From Apostichopus parvimensis (lineage: Eukaryota; Echinodermata; Holothuroidea; Aspidochirotida; Stichopodidae): a stretch of DNA of 23,207 nucleotides. Below the pieces are notes generated by a model. That model was given only the letters and a program-made list of their open reading frames with translations, did no database searches and was not told the origin of the DNA. Both the position numbers and the translations under genes were made by a program. Positions 9,521 through 17,933 of the stretch are shown here, piece after piece (the first letter of the stretch is position 1; each line of letters starts with the position of its first letter). The stretch is from the NCBI GenBank assembly GCA_000934455.1, contig KN883950.1:108170-131376 (forward strand), read 5' to 3'.

Positions 9521-9788
9521 TGTTAGCTCAGTGGAGTGTTAGCTCAGTGGTTAACGCCGGTGCCTTTCAATCATTAAGTCCCCGGTTCGAGTCTGTCCCA
9601 GATTAATGTATGTCGTCCAGTTACAGAGTTGTTGACAATTGACAATTCATAATCATGGACGTTAAATATGAATGTAAGAGACTGACTTCGGTCAGCTTAC
9701 GGCTTTGATAAACCAATGAGGCTTCTTCGCGAGTTCCTGCTTGCAGGAGAATCTAAAATACATACATAAATACATACATATATACATA
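9521..9788 (+). mobile_element. tRNA-derived SINE with tetranucleotide tail
   Basis: The RNA polymerase III internal promoter is visible. The A box TAGCTCAGTGG is at 9540-9550 and the B-box-like GGTTCGAGTCT at 9584-9594, 44 bp apart as in a tRNA. A 16-bp duplication places an extra TTAGCTCAGTGG at 9523-9534. The ~160-bp body contains a C(UUCG)G-capped hairpin (9674-9700) and, near the 3' end, TCCTGC-tt-GCAGGA (9735-9748), a stem-loop of the sort a partner LINE could recognise. It ends in an (ACAT/AAATACAT)n tail at about 9758-9788. Non-autonomous, noncoding. The family was not identified, and the tRNA ancestor could not be named because the anticodon arm is degraded. Confidence 0.85.
9540..9594 (+). 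promoter_or_regulatory. Pol III A box and B box of the SINE
   Basis: The A box fits TRGYNNARNNG at all fixed positions. The B box fits GGTTCGANNCC except for the last base (T for C). The start-to-start distance of 44 bp is tRNA-like. A type 2 internal promoter is therefore plausible, though whether it is transcribed is unknown. Confidence 0.75.
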
Positions 9789-10199
9789 GAGAGAGAGAGA
9801 GATATGCATATACCTCACACAGGACCCTCTTCCCACTGAAGTTAATCTCAAAAGTGGTGTTTACGATACAATTAAGTGATCTTCAACTTGGGGAAAAAGC
9901 GAGATAAAAGTTTTGGAGCGACTAAAACATGCTCAATTGGTCCAATTTTCTAAATTATTCAAGCTGAATACTATTCATGAGAATAGTACCATGCCAGTAC
10001 TTTAAAGAGACACAGGCAGGTTTTTGAGAGCACTTTCTTTTCGACTCTTCAGCCGTTCTTTGAAACTTTTTCTTTCCTACGAATCCATTCCTTGTGATTC
10101 CAGAAGAGGAATGTTGGAAAAATTTGAATCCACTCAACTACTTAAAAGGAGTAATTAAAGTATAATGTTTTAGAATAAAACCAAACCAAATTCAAGTGC
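9789..10199. other. (GA)n then unique sequence, no gene seen
   Basis: A short (GA)n run at 9788-9803 follows the SINE tail. The remainder is unique. The 60-codon minus frame at 9955-10137 has no recognised motif. Confidence 0.6.
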
Positions 10200-10395
10200 T
10201 TTTTGGGAAACTTTTCGGCAGGTTAAATCTTGAAAGAATATCACTCTCGAGGACCAAGACGGAGGATCTTTAAGCCACCGGTACGTTCTTCGTTACAGAA
10301 CAACCAATCAACCTGTCTTGAAGGGGAAACATAAACGACAAGCAAATGTTGAGAACAAGCAAGATTGTACAATTAATTACAAGAAACCTCATTCT

Positions 10396-10419
10396 CCTCT
10401 CTCTCTCTCTCTCTCTCCT
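10396..10419 (+). repeat. (CT)n microsatellite
   Basis: About eleven CT/TC units. Simple sequence. Confidence 0.95.
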
Positions 10420-10676
10420 TCATTGAGAGAAGCAATCTTGTGTTGTTTTAGGCACTGGCCTACATCCCAAAGGATGGAATTCCTTGCCTCATCAGTAACC
10501 AGAAACGAGTAATTGGCCAAAAAGTCGCGGATCAATAGCTTAAACGGATAAAACAATGAAACTCTAGTGGAGTCGTTGAAACCGGTGATCTCAGAAATTA
10601 CTTCCGCGAGGCAAATTGAACTTGTGTACTGATGCTGGCTATGTTGACAAATTAACTAATGAGCGAGCACACTCAC

Positions 10677-10702
10677 CGCCTCTCGCTTTTTTGTCTCTCC
10701 AT
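10677..10702 (-). other. Candidate start of coding with strong donor (weak)
   Basis: On the minus strand an ATG at 10702 has G at -3 and G at +4, a good initiation context. It opens MERQKSER and reaches a strong donor GCG|GTGAGTGTG with the exon end at 10677. It sits in the CpG-dense block, as first exons often do. No downstream acceptor exon was identified, and the coding part is only 26 bases, so chance is likely. Confidence 0.12.
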
Positions 10703-10980
10703 CCCGGTCAGAATACAGGTCAGTCGTCGTACATATCTCGACCAACCGGCGAGAAGATCCTCTAAGATAAGGTTGCTCAATCTTTTCTTTGAGACTTTAA
10801 AAGCTTCGAGTGATACTACTGTATCTTGTGATATTGTGTTGACAGGATGTAGGATAGAAGGACAATACCGATGGATGTAAACATTACATATAACGGTTGT
10901 CGATGGATGCTTGAGATCAAAGGAGAAACGTCAGCGACAAAGTCAACTAAAACATTTTCGTTCAAACTTTCGACAGAAGT

Positions 10981-11202
10981 TGTCAGTTTTCAGGGGAGTT
11001 CTTGACTTTGAAGCCTATCATTAAGCTTAAATGGAATGGAGAATTAATAATACTTTCAGAACAGGACCCCTGATTCTGGCTTGGGAGAGGGAGGGGAAGG
11101 AGAAGGGTTGTCACAATAATTTTCACAGAAATGATTGAACATGTGCATGGTGTTACTACCTAATGTGGCAATTTCACCACCTCTGAATATCGGTCTGTCT
11201 GT
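10981..11202. other. No gene seen
   Basis: Mixed unique sequence with a G/A-rich patch at about 11083-11107. No exon recognised. Confidence 0.6.
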
Positions 11203-11232
11203 GCCCCCTCACCCCCCGCCCGCCCCCCCACC
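11203..11232. repeat. C-rich tract
   Basis: Several C runs of 5-7 bases separated by T, A or G. Confidence 0.9.
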
Positions 11233-11445
11233 AACAAGAAAGACAATACCTGTGTCGTTCATATGACCTGTAGATGGATACATGACAAAACTTCATCTAT
11301 AGACCATATGTTTATTATCTGTGTATTCACACAGTTAGTCTATGTAGCAATACGAGTTGTAACCAGTGGTGTATGTAAGAGTTTATGTGCCAACCGCTAA
11401 CATTTCCACATTTATTATATATATTTCTGAATATCTTTATACAAG

Positions 11446-11477
11446 GCAGAGATGCAGAAACTGGAATTTGATTACCG
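11446..11477 (+). other. Candidate micro-exon with near-consensus donor
   Basis: The donor at 11477/11478 reads ACCG|GTAAGTACG, a near-perfect match to the metazoan consensus. Upstream are two possible acceptors (TACAAG at 11445 and GGCAG at 11449) after a modest pyrimidine tract with a TCTGAAT branch-like motif. The 32-base piece would encode AEMQKLEFDYR without a stop. A true micro-exon would need flanking exons, and none is identified. Confidence 0.15.
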
Positions 11478-11538
11478 GTAAGTACGATCAGACCATAAGG
11501 CAGCTACACACACCCTGAAGAGTCTATCTTGGTATCAC

Positions 11539-11638
11539 CTGCAAGCGAAGCTACAAATGTGACCTCTCCCATATGCCAGGGTTTGTTACTATTAATGACA
11601 TTACCTTTATTCAGTCTTAATATATCAATGGCTTTCAT
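11539..11638 (-). other. Candidate coding exon, minus strand (unidentified)
   Basis: Read on the minus strand, an ATG at 11638 (G at -3) opens a 33-codon frame that begins MKAIDILRLNKG and ends GEVTFVASLA. It runs into a plausible donor TTGCAG|GTGATA (exon end 11539, phase 1). The frame stays open for three more codons upstream, so the exon could instead start at an acceptor further right. I do not recognise the peptide. Open frames of this length are common by chance. Confidence 0.18.
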
Positions 11639-12191
11639 CTCAAATGATTAATTCCAGAACCCCTTAATAAGAAAAAAGGCTCAATTTCCTTTCAGGATGG
11701 ATGACAGCAATTTGGACAAGAACCATCTTATTTTTTGGGGGGATTCTCTTTCTTTTTCCCCCCTTTTTTTTATAGTTTTTCTTGTACTTCAAAACTGACA
11801 AGAAAATTTATGGAATAATCAAGGCCAATTTCACTACTTTATTATCATCTTTTTCGTAATATAAAATAAAAAAATTAACCAGAGATCACCATAATGCCTG
11901 ATATTGATCACATCGTATATATTCCAGATAACGGTCAACATTAAATATAAATCATACCACCAAAGGATACCTCCAGTCTTTATGTCTAGCCTATATAGCA
12001 GCTTGTGTCTATTCATGCAAAAGCGTACATTATATAACCCATGCAATATCATCCTCGGTGGGCTTCAATGGTTGGAGTTTCCCTCCCAGGAGAAATAAAT
12101 GCCTCATTGACAAAGCATCAGTTACTTTGCTTATTACACGTAATAATAATCTTTGTGTAACCATAACAAGTTTAATTTCAAAACCGTGTGG
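11639..12191. other. No gene seen
   Basis: AT-rich with G- and T-runs at 11732-11775. Overlapping frames of about 65-72 codons on both strands (11834-12264) have no shared motif or splice support. Confidence 0.6.
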
Positions 12192-12217
12192 GTGTGCGTG
12201 CGCGTGCATGTGTGCGC
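12192..12217. repeat. 26-bp alternating purine-pyrimidine tract
   Basis: Strict alternation of GT, GC and CA steps (GTGTGCGTGCGCGTGC and onwards) over 26 bases. This is the sequence class that adopts Z-DNA under negative supercoiling. Confidence 0.9.
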
Positions 12218-12290
12218 CGGGCATCGGCAATAACCTTAAATTATTTCTAACGTTTCTCTTATAGATGGTAGTCGTGAAGAAACGGCATAA

Positions 12291-12353
12291 ATGTACATAT
12301 ATATATATATATAGCCTATATATGTATATATATATATATATATAGATATATAA
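12291..12353. repeat. (TA)n microsatellite
   Basis: Two long TA runs separated by GCCTATATATG. Self-complementary and able to form cruciforms. Gives the Tyr-Ile repeats in the minus frame at 12236-12466. Confidence 0.95.
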
Positions 12354-12685
12354 TTATTGTCGACAGGGTCTGGCAGATCTCTAACTCCATCCTTCTCTGC
12401 CAGCAAGGACATGTGATATATGACTCTATTATAGACCAGATAAACACGAAAACTTATTAACAACACTTTGGTAATGAATGGTTAAGGAGGCAAAAAAAAA
12501 AAAAAAAAATTTGTCCGTCCACAAACCAAATGCAAATTGATGGCATGGTGCATTCGGTGGCGTGAAGGATTTGCTTCGGTGATGGCACACATTTGGTTTA
12601 GGCCTAAGATAATATCAAACTGACCACTGATTGCTTTAGATCAATCATGCCCAGTGGGACAAAAACCAGCTGATGCGATAAATAC
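12354..12685. other. No gene seen; poly-A run
   Basis: Unique sequence with an 18-base A run at 12492-12509. ATGCAAAT (a POU octamer) occurs at 12529-12536, one of four octamer matches in the window. No exon recognised. Confidence 0.6.
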
Positions 12686-12709
12686 CTCTCTCTCTCTCTC
12701 TCACTCTCT
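12686..12709 (+). repeat. (CT)n microsatellite
   Basis: CT repeat interrupted once by CA. Confidence 0.95.
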
Positions 12710-12951
12710 GTTTCACCAACTTTGATGAAAAATGTGCAAATTACAAGAAAAACAAGAAGTAGAAATAAATGCTTGTTTTCAATCCATTTATTAACAGGTT
12801 AAAAGTAAACTCGAAAGTAAATGGAGATTGGCTGGTTTGATGATATCTTGAGATGAGAGTATGGGATGGTCAAGTTTAATTCATCTAGGAAGTACAATCA
12901 ATGATCCATTGAGGATCAACCAAATTTATGTCTGGATCATAACGACTGGTT
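12710..12951. other. No gene seen
   Basis: Unique AT-rich sequence. Confidence 0.6.
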
Positions 12952-13120
12952 GAAGCTGGCTGCTATCCTATACTGCCACCAATTAACATTTAAAGGTCTC
13001 AGAGATATAGCTGGTATACTATCCTATATGGCCACCAATTAACATTTAAAGATCTCAGAGATATAGCTGGTTACTATCCTATACGGCCATCGATTAACAT
13101 TTAAAGATCTCTGAAATATT
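12952..13120 (+). repeat. 55-56-bp tandem repeat, about 3 copies
   Basis: The string CTATCCTATA recurs at 12963, 13019 and 13074 (periods 56 and 55). Each is followed by a GGCCACC-like stretch, AATTAACATTTAAA, GTCTCAGAGATATAGCTGG or a variant. The AGCTGG before the first copy shows that the array begins around 12953. The third copy diverges after GATCTCTGAAATATT. It is a short minisatellite with moderate divergence, so older than the 6.6-kb array. Confidence 0.93.
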
Positions 13121-13279
13121 TATATGGCATTTTGCATTGCTGCATTTACTGCACAGTCCACTGTGACATGTAACATTCTCTACGAATAAGGTGCTGGTTA
13201 ACATAATCTGTTCCTAATGTCTACCAATTACATCAGACACCATGAACAACAATGGTAGACACAAAGTACAAAAATTAAA
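13121..13279. other. No gene seen
   Basis: Short unique stretch between two repeats. Confidence 0.6.
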
Positions 13280-13388
13280 GAATGAATGAATGAAAGAAAG
13301 AATGAATGAATGGATGAATGAATGGATTAATGAATGGACGAATGCACGAACGAACCAACCAACAAACGAACGAATAAATGAATGAACG
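13280..13388 (+). repeat. (GAAT)n and variant tetranucleotide repeats
   Basis: GAAT units drift into GAAA, GGAT, GGAC, GAAC, CAAC and CGAA. The minus strand reads as Ser-Phe-Ile-His repeats, which explains the two overlapping minus frames at 13214-13457; neither is a gene. Confidence 0.95.
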
Positions 13389-14085
13389 GAGTGGTACATG
13401 TTCATAGATTTTAATGTCTTTTGTTGATAATTTACAATAAAATATCAGAAATGACACAAATGAACCAAAAATGAATGGGTATTAAACTGATCCAAACTAA
13501 TTCCATGGTTTTACTGTATCAATTCAGCGAAATAAAAACTTGTCAAAATACTAATCAAACCAACCATGTTTATTTTTTCCATATTTTTCATATCTTGGAA
13601 CCAACTACAGGATGCTCTTTTTTGTTGCTAACATTATAAAACATAAATTCTACGAGCAATATATCCTGCATGTTTTCTCAAGTTACCTGCTTCAGAGCTA
13701 AAAAATGAAATATACTCTATAAATATCATATTTAAACAAATTCAACACACCTTGATACATGCAGATAATCCTTTGCAGTAGAACTACAACATTCACATTA
13801 TCAATAAATAAATATCTTCTCCGTTTTATATTTCATCTAGACTATCTTTTCTTCGTCTCACTCCTTTCGCTACAGTGTATAATCTTCCAACTTTTTCTTA
13901 TTTCTGTGTTCATAATTAATAAGGAATTGCCTCAAGAAATCTAATTCTGATAGCATATCAAAATTTCAGTATAAAAATATATAAATATCAGAAATAAATA
14001 ATCATAATAATAAATAAGCTACATTGTATGGAAGCTCATTAGGGCCAAAGAAAGAAAATTTATTCTACTTTCTTTTTATCATATT
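13389..14085. other. No gene seen
   Basis: AT-rich unique DNA with several AATAAA strings, which have no significance at this composition. The 61-codon plus frame at 13759-13944 is hydrophobic and without motif. Confidence 0.6.
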
Positions 14086-14345
14086 TTTGTTTTCGGAAGA
14101 AACTTTTTTAGTTTCCCAAAGGTTTTTTTTCTGTTTTTTGAAGATTATTTTCGTTTTCCGATTAAAAGGTTTTGTTTTACAAAGAATATTTTTAGTTTCC
14201 CCCAAAAAATTTGTTCTTTCCTGCAGATATTTTTATTTTTATTTCTGAAGATGTTTTTTTGAAAAATAAATTTCTTTCTGAAAATGAGAAAGTTTCTTTG
14301 AAAAACAAAAAATCATTTCTTTGGTAAGCAAAAAATAGTTTCTAT
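14086..14345 (+). repeat. T-rich degenerate repeat region
   Basis: Loosely repeating pieces of the type TTTTTAGTTTCCC (about 14105 and about 14190, ~85 bp apart), TTTGAAGAT and TTTCTTTGAAAAA. Diverged low-complexity sequence. The Phe-rich plus frame at 14024-14248 comes from it. Confidence 0.6.
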
Positions 14346-14852
14346 GGCAGTATTTCACTGCTTGATTGTGTTTTGTTAGAATTATAAGAACATTTGTTCA
14401 TACAGTTCATTTTGATAACTATAATGTTATGGTCAAAATAAATGACAACAAATATTCATCATTTTTAGTACATTTGGGCAATTATTTACAAATAGTAATA
14501 TACATCATAGTCATATTTCTCTGATCCGTTAAACATGAGCTATCTCTTTTTATCATATAATATAATTTCCTATGTATTAAAAAGAGTCTGAGCATACTTC
14601 TTCAGGATTGGATTTACATTTAACATAATATGATTAATTTTTTCGTTTGTTCTGTCTGTGTGTGTTTTATGAAAAGAGGTGATTTGAAAACCAGATGTTT
14701 CTGTGTCCAAATAACTCCAAACTTAAACAAGTAATGTGCCAAACAAAATACTAACACACATGAAGCACAATTATATTAAAAAAAAAATGGACTTTTGACA
14801 GTTGTTTTCATTAAGATGTCCATGTACATATGCAAGTAAATGGGGGAACCAT
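14346..14852. other. No gene seen
   Basis: AT-rich unique DNA without repeat unit or exon. Confidence 0.65.
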
Positions 14853-14902
14853 CCCCTCCCCATCTCCCCCCCCCCCTCCAGAAAAAAAAAGAACAAAAAA
14901 GG
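14853..14902. repeat. C-rich then A-rich low-complexity tract
   Basis: CCCCTCCCC followed by a 12-base C run, then an A-rich segment of AAAG/AAAAA. Confidence 0.9.
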
Positions 14903-14999
14903 AGAAAGAAACATGATAAAACCTTGTGCAAGTTTTCCAAGCACGTATTTCAGTGCCTGACGTAATTTCCATTAAATTCAAGAGCATCCCTTTCTTTTC

Positions 15000-15190
15000 A
15001 GCGCGAATCCAAGAGAGTTCGTAACATCCATCGTAATGTAGGCCGAAATGGCGACATTAAACTCGCCGCAAATTGTTTTGAAATTCAAACACTGCGAGCC
15101 GTTTCGAAAGAAAAGACTTTTACCCCCTTGAAACATTCTCGCCGTGTTTGATTTGTGTCACGGTGACGAACTGAGGCCACGATACATATT
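15000..15190. promoter_or_regulatory. CpG-dense block, conserved-noncoding or exon candidate
   Basis: About 14 CpGs lie in 180 bp, including GCGCG, CGCCGC, TTCGAAA and CGGTGACG, while neighbours are AT-rich with few. It has no simple repeats. It is preceded by an acceptor-like CCCTTTCTTTTCAG ending at 15001. From 15002 a plus frame runs 49 codons to TGA, and on the minus strand a 52-codon frame starting MFQGGKSLFF is also open. Two open strands plus balanced composition would fit either an exon or a conserved enhancer. I cannot decide from one sequence. Confidence 0.3.
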
Positions 15191-15672
15191 TCCCAGAGAC
15201 GGATTTATTAAAAGTGTGCATTTCTACCCTCTGTATTTATTCCACAGGGTCCAATTTATTGAACAAAACCTTAATTGATTTCAAGTCACTGATCAAGAAA
15301 ACGCTGTTAAAATGTCCTCCTTTGTTACTTCAAGCAAAGAAAGAGGTAAACTTCTTAGCTAATATATCTTTCCTTACAAAGTATTTTAGAGGTTCCATAG
15401 CAAACACTATTTTGATTAGCTATTCTTCCCTCTAAAGATATAAAGTTTTGAGGGTGGTTTTTGGAATGAAATCATTTTTTTCTAACGATGCAAGGAGGAA
15501 TAGGGAAAAGTTTTTCCTTTCTAAAAGCGTTCTTAAAAATGTATTTTTAATTGTGGACATCACTGAAACATCTATATTGAGTGCAAAAGAGAAACATTAC
15601 TCCCCCATATATTGTGTTTTTCTTATAGTCATAACTGGCCTTGTTCATATTATTCAATCTTTTGTGATGTAA
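15175..15672 (+). other. Two same-frame ORFs split by one stop; possible decayed coding remnant
   Basis: In one reading frame the plus strand is open from after a TGA at 15172 to a TAA at 15433, then open again to a TAA at 15670. This gives about 165 codons with a single internal stop. The first part is Lys/Leu-rich and basic; the second ends in a hydrophobic stretch (YCVFLIVITGLVHIIQSF) resembling one membrane segment. No family is recognised, and no ATG opens the first part (it starts with GTG in the conceptual frame). It may be chance or a degenerate mobile-element ORF. Confidence 0.15.
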
Positions 15673-16082
15673 TATCTATTTTAATAAAGCAAAAATGCAC
15701 TTATGGAACATTCTTCTCTCTTTTATGCAAAACCAAAACTAAAGCGTTATTTCTTTAACTAAGTAACTACCTTAGCATAAAGCTGTAAAAAACTTTTAGC
15801 AGTAAAAGGACTATTTTATTCATAATCGTATAATTATGATTTGAAGGAAAAAATCAAATGTATCGTTCCCTATCAATTTTGATATTCAAAATATAAGTGC
15901 ATTTGCCTGGAAGACAGTATATTTTAGATGCTAAGCAGCAATATTAAGTATTAACTAACACTTAACGTTGGGTGGCTAGTATCTAAGTTTAGCTCAATTT
16001 GGCCAAAATGAGCTACAACTGGTGGAGTGCAGAAATTAACAGTAAGGAGCTGTCTGTTTAATTCAAGGTAGCCCTATCCATT
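15673..16082. other. No gene seen
   Basis: AT-rich unique DNA. Confidence 0.65.
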
Positions 16083-16131
16083 CACCCCTCCCACCCCCAC
16101 CCCCACCCCACCCCCACCCCACATCCCCTTC
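16083..16131. repeat. (CCCCCA)n microsatellite
   Basis: C runs of 4-5 separated by A. The minus strand is TGGGGG-like, telomere-like in form only, and quadruplex-prone. Confidence 0.95.
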
Positions 16132-16410
16132 CATCTTCTACATTGCAGTCGTTTATTTTCATCCTGAGTTAATCAAGATCTGGTATCAAACATTACCATT
16201 ATTGGCAACAAGTGATGCAAAACATCTAATTCCTTATTCCATTAGTTTGTAAACACTGCTGAAATGCATGTAAATGCAAATACGGTGTGACAGAAATTTC
16301 ACTCCATTAATTTAAAAGGTTGACAACTTCAATGACAACTTTTCATTTTTGTAGGTTAACTATATCACACTTAAATTAAGCAATATGGCACCCAAGTAAC
16401 TTTCTATTTT
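16132..16410. other. No gene seen
   Basis: Unique sequence. ATGCAAAT octamer at 16274-16281. Confidence 0.6.
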
Positions 16411-16490
16411 GGGTGGTGGGTAATGGGGGGGGTGGGGGGAGGGGGGTAGGATGGGTAGGAGAGGACAACAAGAGGAGGAGGAGGGGCAAA
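16411..16490 (+). repeat. G-rich tract
   Basis: GGGTGGTGGG, then G runs of up to 8 and a GGTAGGATGGGTAGGA section fading into AGGAGG. Quadruplex-prone on the plus strand. It makes the Gly-rich start of the frame at 16413-16601. Confidence 0.92.
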
Positions 16491-16599
16491 GAACTCAGCA
16501 TTGACTTGCCCAGAATATTGTCACCGTTGCCTTTCGTAATATCTTTCAAAATTTTTCATTTTCATGAATCATCTTTGGTTGTGTCTCTTTTAGCCTCTT

Positions 16600-16975
16600 G
16601 AGCATTAATCTACGCGTAACTACCAATTTGTAGTCGGCTCGGAGAACTCACTTATCAATTGCCAGATATGGATATTTTTGTCTCAGAATATCCAATTTCA
16701 AGCAGTACTCGCAGCTGATGGCGCCCTGACAGCGTCAACATTTTCGGAAACGTCGCATCCAATATTTGGTATCCTCCTGTATTTTATTCCGTCTAACTAG
16801 ACCGACACTCCTTCCTCTAGAGATATTGCTGATACCAGACTAGGAAACTTGGAATCAAATTTTTTGGGGGAAATTGCACAATTGCGTGAATGGCACATTT
16901 CCAGCACTCCACAAATTCAATGACGAATCGCCGAAAACTGAGACATTGGCATATAGCCCCCGAAATGTCTCCCTT
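16600..16975. promoter_or_regulatory. CpG-richer unique block, conserved-element candidate
   Basis: Contains CTACGCGTAA, GTCGGCTCGG, TCGCAGC, GGCGCC, AGCGTC, ACGTCGC and GACGAATCGCCG among AT-rich but non-repetitive sequence. A small stem GGATATT/AATATCC lies at 16670-16693. No simple repeat or recognisable frame; the 67-codon minus ORF at 16817-17020 has no motif. A regulatory element is inferred from composition alone. Confidence 0.2.
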
Positions 16976-17510
16976 ATTAACTGTTAGAAATGTATGGGAT
17001 TGAAAAAGATTTTTCTCCAATAAAAAAAAAAAGAAAGAAAGTTAAAAGAAGTAAAAAAAAAAGCTAAAATTGAGTGACACTTATAACGATTATTCGAGTG
17101 GACGAGGATATACGATTCTGTCCAACCAAAAAATAGGTAAAATCGTAAGGTCATAACTGGCCCCAATTAAAAGGGTCGGATTCATGACGGTCTGTGTATG
17201 ACTAGAAATCTAATGAGTGCGGATTGCTGGTACGAGGAGATAGAAACAAAGGTCATGTGATCACATCTGAAGAAGGAACACATTCTCTTGCTATATTGCA
17301 CGCTTCTATCAAGGAATGTATGAGTATCGTATATAGATTATCACTAGAATCCAGGGGCTCAGGAGAATTATGAAGAAAGGATGTATTATTGTATGTATAT
17401 GTATCATATAAAAAATATTTAAAAAAAAACAGCAAGAGAATCTAGAACAAGGATTACAATTTAAGATGGTTACTGTTACTGTATGCCTAAAAGAAGAACA
17501 GCTGGTCTCA
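16976..17510. other. No gene seen; A-rich patches
   Basis: A-rich stretch at 17019-17068, otherwise unique. Phe/Leu-rich minus-strand frames are products of the A-rich plus strand. Confidence 0.6.
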
Positions 17511-17580
17511 AAATTAAAAAAATAAAAAATAAAAAATAAATTTAAAAGAAAAAAAAGGAAGCAAAAAGAAAATGAAACAA
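17511..17580 (+). repeat. A-rich low-complexity (AAAAAT)n
   Basis: Runs of AAAAATA and AAAAAAT followed by AAAAGAAAAAAAAGG. Accounts for the 105-codon Phe-rich minus frame at 17309-17626. Confidence 0.9.
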
Positions 17581-17886
17581 CAAGGTCATATAACAGAGAG
17601 AAGTTATGAAGAACCAAATTAGCCAAATTCCAGTTTCGTACCTTAACTTGGTAGGAAAATGTAACATTACAAACTTCTCAAATTTTCAAAATCAATGTTT
17701 ACTAAATCAACTTTTCCATATAAAAATTAGTACTTGAAGAGATTTTTCTTTTTCTTTTTTATCAACTTTTCATTAAACCACGATAAAATGACAAGATCAA
17801 AGGACATTGCCTATAGCGTTTTAGTTTATAATCTAAAAAAGAAAAAAACATGCATGCAGCGATGTATGTAAATGTTCTATGAGGAG
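17581..17886. other. No gene seen
   Basis: AT-rich unique DNA. Confidence 0.6.
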
Positions 17887-17897
17887 TCTTCAGTTTT

Positions 17898-17933
17898 CCT
17901 CTGAAGAAGATCCTGCTAGGATTGAAACGTCAG
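17898..17933 (+). ncRNA. Hammerhead-ribozyme-like motif, possible Penelope-like element remnant
   Basis: The pieces of a type I hammerhead core lie in order. CTGAAGA (17901-17907) matches CUGANGA. A stem GATCCT-gct-AGGATT (17909-17923, with G-T closing) stands for stem II. Then comes GAAA, then ACGT and C, giving the cleavage trinucleotide GTC at 17929-17931. CCT before CTGA can pair with AGG after GTC as a short stem I. Stem III would be only the self-complementary ACGT, as described for dimer-acting hammerheads in Penelope-like retroelements. One extra unpaired A at 17908 departs from the consensus, so it may be inactive or a relic. Confidence 0.35.

Larger units (their letters stand above)
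10200..10980. promoter_or_regulatory. CpG-dense block, possible regulatory or conserved element
   Basis: CpG dinucleotides are much denser here than in the flanks, notably in 10258-10300 and 10510-10765 (about eighteen CpGs in the ~260 bp around the latter). Simple repeats are few apart from (CT)n at 10396-10419. Short frames exist on both strands but show no recognisable domain. In a methylating invertebrate genome, retained CpGs suggest an unmethylated or constrained element. This is inference from composition only. Confidence 0.25.

Noticed and set aside
9540-9612. A functional tRNA gene
   Set aside because: The A and B boxes are present, but the anticodon and acceptor stems do not fold properly and a SINE body follows.
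13214-13457. Ser-Phe-Ile-His-rich minus-strand ORFs
   Set aside because: They are translations of the (GAAT)n microsatellite.
16083-16450. C-rich (16083) and G-rich (16411) tracts as inverted ends of one element
   Set aside because: The complementarity is only low-complexity. No defined ends or target duplication are visible.
16725-16760. A second hammerhead core (CTGACAG ... GAAACGTC)
   Set aside because: The CUGANGA box is broken (CTGACAG) and no stem II forms. GAAACGTC at about 10926 also lacks an upstream core.
17309-17626. 105-codon minus-strand hydrophobic ORF resembling a membrane protein
   Set aside because: The Phe/Leu richness is the complement of A-rich low-complexity DNA.
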